From: Bacteroidota bacterium
Lineage (GTDB): Bacteria > Bacteroidota > Bacteroidia > Bacteroidales > GCA-2748055
Direction: 5' to 3'
Assembly (NCBI GenBank): GCA_020047715.1
Contig: JAIFNN010000148.1
Coordinates: 1 to 33,292 of the forward strand
DNA: 33,292 bases
In this document: positions 16,962 through 22,826 of the stretch, piece by piece
Layout of the letters: each line of letters starts with the position of its first letter
How positions within the stretch are numbered: position 1 is the stretch's first letter
Position numbers and translations under genes: made by a program
The notes under the pieces: generated by a model
Databases searched by the model: none
Seen by the model: only the letters and a program-made list of their open reading frames with translations
Told to the model about the DNA's origin: nothing

Positions 16962-17423
16962 TTAATCGTATTTTTTTTCGCGAAGAAGATTTCCGTTTTC
17001 ATCCCATTCTTTCCATAATCCGGTTTTTTCCCCTGATTTGTATTCCATCTGGTAACGAAGTTTCCCGGAGTTGTCCCAAATAAACCATGTCCCATCTTTT
17101 TTGTTGTTCAGGTAATGAGCTTCTGCTACCTTTATCCCACTGTCGCTGTAAGTCAACCATGTCCCGTTAAACTTGCCTTCCGAATAGGAGCGGGTTTCAA
17201 GCAGATTTCCTCTCTCACTATATATATAGGTGTTGCCATCTGCAACTCCGTTCTTCAACTCCATTGACATCCTAAGGGTTCCATCCGAAAAGGTTTCGGT
17301 ATAGCTTCCAGAATACAATGAATTGTTATCGGCATAATATTTCCCGTCTTCTCCACTTGTTATTTGTGCCTGCGACACTACAAATGCGAATAATGCGGCC
17401 AGAATTGCTGTTATTTTTTTCAT
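16962..17423 (-). CDS. Secreted MORN-repeat (YwqK-like) protein
   Basis: A 153-residue exported protein: signal peptide MKKITAILAALFAFVVSQAQ, then a series of MORN-2 type repeats with the pattern G.W..Y...G....E..Y..G...G.W..W...G (for example FNGTWLTYSDSGIKVAEAHY, KDGTWFIWDNSGKLRYQMEY, KTGLWKEWDENGNLLREKKY). Such repeats form beta-hairpins and are annotated in databases as YwqK-family antitoxin, a name that says little about function here. It has its own near-perfect promoter and terminator, so it is monocistronic. No toxin gene is adjacent. Confidence 0.85.
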   Translation of the reverse strand: MKKITAILAALFAFVVSQAQITSGEDGKYYADNNSLYSGSYTETFSDGTLRMSMELKNGVADGNTYIYSERGNLLETRSYSEGKFNGTWLTYSDSGIKVAEAHYLNNKKDGTWFIWDNSGKLRYQMEYKSGEKTGLWKEWDENGNLLREKKYD

Positions 17424-17511
17424 TGTGGCTGGTTTTTGATTGTGTAACTTTCTTTTCTCTGGTATTAAGCTTTTTTATTATTGTTAACATTAAATTAACA
17501 TTAGCTTAAAA

Positions 17512-17542
17512 CAAAAGTAACATTTACCATTCACATGACAAA
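17512..17542 (-). promoter_or_regulatory. Consensus promoter of the MORN-repeat gene
   Basis: On the minus strand TTTG (17542-17539), a 19-nt spacer and TACTTTTG (17519-17512) match the Bacteroidota consensus exactly. Transcription would start near 17505, giving a leader of about 80 nt. Confidence 0.7.
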
Positions 17543-17593
17543 ATTTTCAATCTTAAGTTAATCTTAAATTTGCATTCTACAAATATCAGAAAA

Positions 17594-19801
17594 CTAATTG
17601 ATTACGTATATAAGCGAACTTTTCTTGGTCATAATCCTCCCGATTGCACTTGCGAAACGGTTGCCAGATGATCTTATTTCATTAAGCAAGGCTTCGGCAT
17701 CGGTTGGATCGACTGAAATAAGCAGTCCGCCGGAAGTTTGTGCATCGGCTAGTAATACTTGCATTGCCTTACTAATCTCCCCCGAAAAACTAACCGAGTT
17801 TGCTGTGAAATTGATGTTATTGGACGTGCCCCCCGGGATTATCCCTTGCGAAGCCAGATCGAGCGCTCCGGTTAATTGGGGAATACGAGAAGCGTTCAGC
17901 TCTGCCGAAACATTAGCAGCCTCGAGCATTTCCTTCATGTGTCCCAAGAGTCCGAAGCCCGTTATGTCGGTACAGGCGTTAACCCGGTACTTCACCATAA
18001 TTTCAGCATCTTGTTTGTTGAGTTTTCTCATGGTCTGATACAGTTCTCTTTCTTGCTGCCCGCTGATCATATTCCTTTTAAGGGCAGTACTGAGGATACC
18101 GGTTCCCAGAGATTTTGTAAGTATAAGTATGTCTTCTGGCTTGCAGGTCGAATTTCGAAGTATTTTCGAGGGATGAACCAAACCGCTGATAACCATGCCG
18201 AATTTAGGTTCATTGTCTTCTATGGTATGCCCTCCGAGAATATGAATGCCTGCTTCGTCGGCGACCGACTGGGCACCGTTGAGAATATCCCGAAGCGTCT
18301 CGATTGGTAGCCTGTTTACCGGGAATGCAACGATATTAAGAGCGAAAAGCGGTTTCGCCCCCATTGCATAAATATCGCTTAAAGCGTTGGCGGCGGCTAT
18401 TGCCCCAAATTCGAAGGGATCGTCGATAACAGGTGTGAAGAAATCGACCGTTTGAACCAAAGCGGTCTCATTATTTATTTTGTAAACGGCAGCATCATCC
18501 GATGTTTCAGATCCAACGAGAATATTCGGGTGGACTGGGGATGGAATACCACGCAGTATTTCTTCGAGAATTCTTGGACTTATTTTGCAGGCACATCCCA
18601 GCCCATGAGTAAAATGAGTTAATTTGATCTGCTCGGTTTTAATCTGGAGCAGTGATCCATCACCGGCATTGCTCATCAGTTTTTTCGCCCGCAAGGCAAT
18701 ATAGGATGCAGCGTCGGTTATCTCTTTGCGTGAAGTGTTCTTTCCTGTGGAGAAGCGGATGGTACCCATTGCGATTTCGACGGGGATGTCAAGAGCCTGG
18801 AGAACATAGGATACTTCTACATCATCGGCATGGCAAGCTGCCCCGGCTGATGCGGCAACTTCAACCAGTTCTGACAGCAAGGCACCAGCATCCATTCCCG
18901 GAAAACTTATATTCAATGTGTTGGGCAAAACCTGTTCATGATGTCCGTTGCGGACAATAGACGGAATCTCGGATTTCAAAATTTGGTAGAGCAAATCGCG
19001 TGTCTGCTGCATGTTACTGAAATTGCGGTCAAAATCGCGGAGGGCAACTTCCGCCGCTTTACCCAGGCCGGCAATTTCTAGAACATTTTCAGTTCCCGGA
19101 CGGAGGTTGTGCTCGTGGTTGGCCCCGTGCATGATTTTGTTCAGGTTTACTCCCTCGCGAACAAAAAGTGCGCCGATGCCCTTAGGACCATAAAACTTGT
19201 GTGCTGCAACCGATAGCAGATCCACCCCCAATTCCCGAACATCCGTTTTGATTTTGCCAATTGACTGCGCTGCATCGGAATGAAAAATAATCTGATGTTT
19301 TCTGGCTAGCGAAGAGAGGTCAGCAATGTTTTGTATAGTGCCAGTCTCATTGTTGGCGTGCATCACGGAAATCAGAATAGTTTCCGCTCTAATGGCATTT
19401 TTCAGGGTTTCGGATTCGAGTATCCCGTCCTTGTTAACCGGCAGATAGCTAACTTCAAAACCTTCGTTTTCAAGCGACCGGCATACTTCAAGAACAGCAG
19501 GATGCTCTATGTTGGTGGTAATAATATGATTTCCTTTGTCACGGTTGGCCCGGGCAGCTCCCTTAATGGCGAAATTGTTGGATTCGGTACCCCCGCTTGT
19601 GAATATAATCTCAGAGGGAGAGCAGTTGAGCAATCCCGCAAGGCTTTTCCGCGCATTTTCAATGGCAATCTTGCTTTCAACTCCAAAAACATGGGTGCTT
19701 GACGGGTTTCCAAAATGACCTCGAAGAAAAGGGATCATGAAATCAGCCACTTCCTTATCAATTGGGGTGGTGGAATTATAATCCAGGTATACAGCTTGCA
19801 T
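17594..19801 (-). CDS. selD: Fused cysteine desulfurase (NifS-like) - selenophosphate synthetase (SelD)
   Basis: One uninterrupted 735-residue frame holds two enzymes. Residues 1 to about 375 are a class V aminotransferase of the NifS/IscS type: LDYNSTTP, FTSGGTESNN, His100, HSDAAQS (Asp176) and Lys202 in AAHKFYGPKG for PLP, RPGTEN, and Cys323 in ASAGAACHADD as the likely persulfide/perselenide carrier. Residues about 390-735 are SelD: THGLGCACKISP with Cys403 and Cys405 at the position of the catalytic Cys/Sec, then SDDAAVY, TVDFFTPVIDDPFEFG, AANALSDIYAMGAKPLFALN, LGGHTIED and DITGFGLLGHM. SelD makes selenophosphate from selenide and ATP for selenocysteine or selenouridine; the desulfurase can supply the selenium. 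No selA, selB or mnmH is in the window. The upstream gene ends 31 nt before, suggesting co-transcription. Both domains look intact. Confidence 0.93.
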   Translation of the reverse strand: MQAVYLDYNSTTPIDKEVADFMIPFLRGHFGNPSSTHVFGVESKIAIENARKSLAGLLNCSPSEIIFTSGGTESNNFAIKGAARANRDKGNHIITTNIEHPAVLEVCRSLENEGFEVSYLPVNKDGILESETLKNAIRAETILISVMHANNETGTIQNIADLSSLARKHQIIFHSDAAQSIGKIKTDVRELGVDLLSVAAHKFYGPKGIGALFVREGVNLNKIMHGANHEHNLRPGTENVLEIAGLGKAAEVALRDFDRNFSNMQQTRDLLYQILKSEIPSIVRNGHHEQVLPNTLNISFPGMDAGALLSELVEVAASAGAACHADDVEVSYVLQALDIPVEIAMGTIRFSTGKNTSRKEITDAASYIALRAKKLMSNAGDGSLLQIKTEQIKLTHFTHGLGCACKISPRILEEILRGIPSPVHPNILVGSETSDDAAVYKINNETALVQTVDFFTPVIDDPFEFGAIAAANALSDIYAMGAKPLFALNIVAFPVNRLPIETLRDILNGAQSVADEAGIHILGGHTIEDNEPKFGMVISGLVHPSKILRNSTCKPEDILILTKSLGTGILSTALKRNMISGQQERELYQTMRKLNKQDAEIMVKYRVNACTDITGFGLLGHMKEMLEAANVSAELNASRIPQLTGALDLASQGIIPGGTSNNINFTANSVSFSGEISKAMQVLLADAQTSGGLLISVDPTDAEALLNEIRSSGNRFASAIGRIMTKKSSLIYVIN

Positions 19802-19832
19802 GAAATAATGGTTAAAACGTTGCTTGGTGAAT

Positions 19833-20717
19833 TTAAAACCCTAAAGGTTTATCGGAGAGTAAAGGTTCGTAGCGGGGATCCAACTCGTTGGTCCAACCAA
19901 TCAGATATTTTGTGAAGTCGGAAATTTCTTGTGCCCAAATATTTTTTGCATAGGGATCCTGCATGATCTCGTTTGGAAAAAACTCATGCGCCATCTTAAT
20001 TTTCTTTTCCGATTTTCGCAAGGGTGTGGCATACAAATCTGCAGCACCATAGAGATTAAGGAAGCTATGAGCGATTTCGGCCGGATATTTGTAACTTACA
20101 ATAGCAAATTCAACCTTTTCGGTTGTGAAGGTATTGACGGCAAAAGAGATATCGTTGCGGAAATAATTATTCACCATAAAAATCAGGGCAACGCTTTCCA
20201 CTTTATACTCATCACGCAGCAAGGCAATCAGGCGCTCGGTATCCTTTGGGTTCTGCTGCAGGGGGATACCATCTTTCCCAACTATTATGAACGAACTTCC
20301 AACGATTTTGGAGAGGTTGTCGGCCCATTTGTTGATTTTCACAATGCCAGCCTTCAAATTTGGCTGGGTAATTGACTCGTCAACGGTACCGGATGGCAGA
20401 TCTTTGCTCACCGTTGCAAACTCTTTACCAATATAATAGTCGGTTTTAATATTTAAAGTAATATTATTTATTTCAGCTTGTTTTTCGATCCAGGTAACAG
20501 CTACGTCCATTGAATCGATTGTTGATCGTATATCAAACTCTGACCAGGGGCTGGTTGTTTTGGTGTCAACAAAAACAAAATAGAGCAGAACATCGTTTTT
20601 AAGGTCTTTGCAAACATTGTTGAGTCTTGCTGCTCGGTAATCGATTTTCTCGAAACTGGCCCCCGACAGGGTTAGAATGAGGATACCTAAAAGAGTGAGT
20701 TTGAGAGGATTTTTCAT
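19833..20717 (-). CDS. Secreted metalloprotease-like protein with degenerate active site
   Basis: A 294-residue protein with an N-terminal signal peptide (MKNPLKLTLLGILILTLSGAS). I do not recognise a named family. The sequence AEIAHSFLNLYGAADLY (near residue 220) closely resembles the zinc-site segment of a group of Bacteroidota putative metalloproteases that read about AHELLHLFGAxDLY, but here the HExxH Glu and second His are Ser and Asn. The upstream half, with an alternating strand-helix pattern (VLLYFVFVDT, SFIIVGKDG, ESVALIFMVNNY), also fits that comparison. If right, the protein is a catalytically dead relative, perhaps a binding or scaffolding protein in the periplasm. It precedes the NifS-SelD gene by 31 nt, but no functional link is evident. 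Confidence 0.6.
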   Translation of the reverse strand: MKNPLKLTLLGILILTLSGASFEKIDYRAARLNNVCKDLKNDVLLYFVFVDTKTTSPWSEFDIRSTIDSMDVAVTWIEKQAEINNITLNIKTDYYIGKEFATVSKDLPSGTVDESITQPNLKAGIVKINKWADNLSKIVGSSFIIVGKDGIPLQQNPKDTERLIALLRDEYKVESVALIFMVNNYFRNDISFAVNTFTTEKVEFAIVSYKYPAEIAHSFLNLYGAADLYATPLRKSEKKIKMAHEFFPNEIMQDPYAKNIWAQEISDFTKYLIGWTNELDPRYEPLLSDKPLGF

Positions 20718-20736
20718 TTTGAAAAGGCTTTAGTCA

Positions 20737-20744
20737 CAAAAATA
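20737..20744 (-). promoter_or_regulatory. Possible -7 element upstream of the metalloprotease-like gene
   Basis: TATTTTTG on the minus strand matches TAnnTTTG exactly and lies about 20 nt ahead of the ATG at 20717. I see no TTTG at the expected -33 distance. If used, it would also drive the NifS-SelD fusion. Confidence 0.3.
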
Positions 20745-20777
20745 GTACTTTTCGTTAATATTTTTAGCTTTACTCTA

Positions 20778-21437
20778 TTATATAAGTGTACTCTTCTGGT
20801 TTTCCAAGCGTAAGGCATAGTGGCAGAATTCCCGCAAACCGCATTCCGAACACTTTGGCTTCCGCGCTATACAAGTGTATCGACCATGAAGTATAAGCCA
20901 ATGATGGGCCACATTCAGAAGTTCTTCGGGAATATGCTTCACCAGTTGCCTTTCAGTCTCAAGGGGGGTTTTTGCATTTACCGAAAGGCCTATTCTGGCT
21001 GCCACCCTGAAGACGTGCGTATCCACTGCTAGGGCAGGCTTGTTGAATGCTACAGAAAGAATGACGTTTGCAGTCTTTCTGCCAACACCGGGCAGTTTTT
21101 GAAGTTGTTCGGGCTCGTTAGGTACTACTCCCCCGAAATCATTCACCAGGCTTTTTGCCATACCCCAAAGGTTTTTCGCCTTATTGTTTGGATAGGAACA
21201 AGTTTTTATATAGGAGAAAATTTCCTCAACCGACGAGGATGCAAGGGTCTGGGAATTAGGGAAACGCTTGAAAAACGGGGGGCTTATGATGTTAACCCTT
21301 TTATCGGTACATTGGGCAGACAGAATAACGGCAACTAACAGCTGAAAGGTATCCGAATAATGCAGCTCTGTCTCTGCAACCGGCATGTTTTCCTGAAACC
21401 AGGCAATTGTTTTGTTGAATAATTCAATTTTTCGCAT
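20778..21437 (-). CDS. nth: Endonuclease III
   Basis: A DNA glycosylase/AP lyase of base excision repair, removing oxidised pyrimidines. The 219-residue protein has the helix-hairpin-helix LPGVGRKTANVIL with catalytic Lys121, the catalytic Asp139 in AVDTHVFRVAARIG, and the C-terminal [4Fe-4S] loop with Cys189, Cys196, Cys199 and Cys205 (spacing 6-2-5, as in the E. coli enzyme). The N-terminal LLVAVILSAQCTDKRVN is also typical. Length and motifs leave little doubt. It lies on the minus strand, divergent from the aromatic operon. Confidence 0.96.
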   Translation of the reverse strand: MRKIELFNKTIAWFQENMPVAETELHYSDTFQLLVAVILSAQCTDKRVNIISPPFFKRFPNSQTLASSSVEEIFSYIKTCSYPNNKAKNLWGMAKSLVNDFGGVVPNEPEQLQKLPGVGRKTANVILSVAFNKPALAVDTHVFRVAARIGLSVNAKTPLETERQLVKHIPEELLNVAHHWLILHGRYTCIARKPKCSECGLREFCHYALRLENQKSTLI

Positions 21438-21577
21438 AAATACAAATGGTTTACAGAAAATGGCTTTTAAATGTTTCCGACATTAAATGAGAACCGCTTA
21501 AAAACTTATAACTTCTGCCGCTGCAAGATAAACATTTTGCTACAGAGTATGCCCGGCTTCATCTTGTTACTTTTTTC

Positions 21578-21593
21578 ATGCAATTCCTTGCAT
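21578..21593. promoter_or_regulatory. Perfect inverted repeat overlapping the -33 box of the aromatic operon
   Basis: ATGCAA (21578-21583), TTCC, TTGCAT (21588-21593) is a perfect 6-bp palindrome with a 4-nt centre. Its right arm contains the TTG used as the -33 element. The position suits a repressor operator, but with no known regulator this is only a suggestion. Confidence 0.3.
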
Positions 21594-21618
21594 ATATTAA
21601 GCAAAATGATTTACTTTG
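21587..21618 (+). promoter_or_regulatory. Putative promoter of the attenuated aromatic operon
   Basis: CTTG (21587-21590, one mismatch to TTTG), a 21-nt spacer and TACTTTG (21612-21618; closely similar to TAnnTTTG but one base shorter) lie just ahead of the first leader ORF. Transcription would start near 21625, about 11 nt before the leader ATG, giving the short leader usual for ribosome-mediated attenuators. The 21438-21577 stretch between nth and this site shows nothing else I can support. Confidence 0.45.
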
Positions 21619-21635
21619 CACAAATATTTAAAAAA

Positions 21636-21686
21636 ATGACCCGCTTTACTTTTACATATTTCTATTTTTATAGCAAGCTGAAATAA
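21636..21686 (+). CDS. Leader peptide 1 of the aromatic operon, Phe/Tyr-rich (16 residues)
   Basis: ATG to TAA, 16 codons, product MTRFTFTYFYFYSKLK. Residues 4-12 contain four Phe and three Tyr codons (FTFTYFYFY), with no Trp. The density of these codons in so short an ORF, the terminator 27 nt downstream and the position ahead of Phe/Tyr biosynthesis genes mark it as an attenuator leader. The last aromatic codon is at 21669-21671 and the stop at 21684-21686. The antiterminator arm begins 2 nt after the stop, where a terminating ribosome would cover it and one stalled on the aromatic codons would not. Confidence 0.82.
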   Translation: MTRFTFTYFYFYSKLK

Positions 21687-21688
21687 GT

Positions 21689-21718
21689 CGGGATAAACTT
21701 TTATATCAATTGATCCCG
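21689..21718 (+). promoter_or_regulatory. Antiterminator structure of attenuator 1
   Basis: CGGGAT at 21689-21694, immediately after the leader 1 stop, is complementary to ATCCCG at 21713-21718, the 5' arm of terminator 1 (6 bp, 18-nt loop; possible G-U extensions). The neighbouring GATAAAC (21692-21698) can alternatively pair with GTTTATC (21721-21727). Either pairing destroys the terminator hairpin. Confidence 0.7.
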
Positions 21719-21742
21719 GTGTTTATCGGGATTTTTTATTTT
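21713..21742 (+). terminator. Intrinsic terminator of attenuator 1
   Basis: ATCCCG (21713-21718), an 8-nt loop and CGGGAT (21727-21732), followed by TTTTTATTTT. The 3' arm CGGGAT is the same sequence as the antiterminator arm after the leader stop, so both compete for the same 5' arm. Confidence 0.78.
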
Positions 21743-21746
21743 AAAC

Positions 21747-21812
21747 ATGAACACACTCAAAAATATACCTGCTGGTTTCTTCTTTTATTACTTTTATTTT
21801 AGTCTGAAGTAA
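21747..21812 (+). CDS. Leader peptide 2 of the aromatic operon, Phe/Tyr-rich (21 residues)
   Basis: ATG to TAA, 21 codons. The first ten residues are MNTLKNIPAG, then eight consecutive aromatic codons, FFFYYFYF (21777-21800), and SLK before the stop at 21810-21812. Five Phe, three Tyr and no Trp. The ATG lies directly after the T-tract of terminator 1, so leader 2 is transcribed only when attenuator 1 is read through. Its end resembles leader 1 (S-(K)-L-K-stop, CTGAA[A/G]TAA, then CGGGATA a few bases later), which suggests duplication. Confidence 0.85.
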   Translation: MNTLKNIPAGFFFYYFYFSLK

Positions 21813-21814
21813 CA

Positions 21815-21871
21815 GGCCGGGATATCGTATGGGTTTCAGAGCAGAGAAAATCATATAAAAAGGTCCCGGTC
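21815..21871 (+). promoter_or_regulatory. Antiterminator structure of attenuator 2
   Basis: GGCCGGGAT at 21815-21823, starting 2 nt after the leader 2 stop, can pair over 9 bp (two G-U) with GTCCCGGTC at 21863-21871, which contains the 5' arm of terminator 2. The loop is 39 nt. The geometry relative to the aromatic codons and stop is nearly the same as in attenuator 1. Confidence 0.72.
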
Positions 21872-21888
21872 GACACGGGGCCTTTTTT
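21857..21888 (+). terminator. Intrinsic terminator of attenuator 2
   Basis: AGGTCCCG (21861-21868) and CGGGGCCT (21876-21883) form an 8-bp stem with one G-U and a 7-nt loop. An A-run before and a T-run after extend the stem and provide the U-tract (21883-21888). It is stronger than terminator 1. pheA follows about 60 nt later. Confidence 0.85.
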
Positions 21889-21951
21889 AATTTGTTTAAG
21901 TTCCTCAAAATGGGGGGCTATGGTGAGAAAACTTTTTTATTAATTTCAATT

Positions 21952-22815
21952 ATGGAAGAAAATTCGGATATCAAACCTATAACCATTGCCATTCAGGGCG
22001 GGTACGGAGCGTTTCATGAAATCGCGGCTAAGGCATATTTCGAACCTTTGGAGATTGACATAAAGCCTAACAATACTTTTAAAGATCTCATAACATCGCT
22101 AACCCAGCGGGAAGTCGATTATGGCATCATGGCTATTGAGAACTCTCTGGCCGGGAGTATTATTCCCAATTATGCCTTGATAAAGGATTCCAAAATGCAT
22201 ATCGTGGGAGAGATTTACCTGAGGATTCGCCAAAATTTGGTGGCACTGAAGGGGCAAAAGATTGAAGACCTTAAGGAAGTGTATTCCCATCCCATGGCAA
22301 TTCTTCAGTGCCAGCTGTTCTTCGACAGTTACCCAAACATCACCTTAATCGAGAGTATCGACACAGCGCTCAGTGCAAAAATGCTTCATGAAGGTAAGCT
22401 TATCGGTAAAGGCGCTATCGCAAGTGATCTTGCTGCAGAGAAATACGGGCTCGAAATTCTTGCTCCCGGTATAGAAACCAATAAAATGAACTATACCCGC
22501 TTTCTCATCCTTAAAGAAACGAATGGTGACCAAACAGACAACTCCATCGTAAATAAGTCATCCTTGCACTTCGCCCTGGCTCACAAATCAGGCTCGCTTT
22601 CGAAAATACTCTCAATCCTTTCGTATTACGACATCAACCTTTCAAAAATCCAGTCCCTTCCGATAATGGGAAAAGACTGGGAATACCAGTTTTATGTTGA
22701 TGTGATTTTTGACGATTACGACTGGTACAGGAAATCCCTCGATGCAATTCGCCCGTTCACAAGTGAATTGGGAATTTTAGGGGAATATATCAAAGGAAAA
22801 TCAATAATGGAATAA
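21952..22815 (+). CDS. pheA: Prephenate dehydratase
   Basis: Converts prephenate to phenylpyruvate, the committed step to phenylalanine. I start at ATG 21952 (287 residues, IAIQGGYGAFHEIAA near the N-terminus); the frame extends to a TTG at 21892 and an ATG at 21910, but those sit on or just after the terminator. The catalytic domain shows IAIQGGYGAFHE, YGIMAIENSLAGSI, the HPMAILQCQ stretch and the essential TRF motif in NYTRFLIL. A C-terminal ACT domain follows (ALAHKSGSLSKILSILSYYDINLSKIQSLP). The Phe-binding ESRP motif of characterised enzymes is QSLP here, so classic Phe feedback may be altered. It is the first structural gene of the operon, with 11 nt to the next gene. Confidence 0.95.
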   Translation: MEENSDIKPITIAIQGGYGAFHEIAAKAYFEPLEIDIKPNNTFKDLITSLTQREVDYGIMAIENSLAGSIIPNYALIKDSKMHIVGEIYLRIRQNLVALKGQKIEDLKEVYSHPMAILQCQLFFDSYPNITLIESIDTALSAKMLHEGKLIGKGAIASDLAAEKYGLEILAPGIETNKMNYTRFLILKETNGDQTDNSIVNKSSLHFALAHKSGSLSKILSILSYYDINLSKIQSLPIMGKDWEYQFYVDVIFDDYDWYRKSLDAIRPFTSELGILGEYIKGKSIME

Positions 22816-22826
22816 TAACTACAATT

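Noticed and set aside
16962-17423. Toxin-antitoxin system (because of the YwqK-antitoxin label)
   Set aside because: The protein has a signal peptide and MORN repeats, and no toxin gene is adjacent; the label is a database name only.
17598-18310. Plus-strand ORFs of about 145 codons opposite the NifS-SelD gene
   Set aside because: They are mirror frames of a gene with clear protein motifs, with no family features of their own.
21471-21635. In-frame upstream extension of leader ORF 1 (a 71-codon frame)
   Set aside because: The extension lies largely upstream of the predicted promoter and start of transcription and has no Phe/Tyr bias; only the last 16 codons fit a leader peptide.
21594-21890. 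T-box riboswitch or other metabolite riboswitch in the aromatic operon leader
   Set aside because: I see no T-box core (TGGN'CC and specifier loop arrangement) and the sequence is fully explained by two leader ORFs and two terminators.
21892-21951. Longer N-terminus of pheA (TTG at 21892 or ATG at 21910)
   Set aside because: The TTG start lies 3 nt past the terminator T-tract and the extra residues are not found in the family; MEEN at 21952 is better, although ATG 21910 is not excluded.
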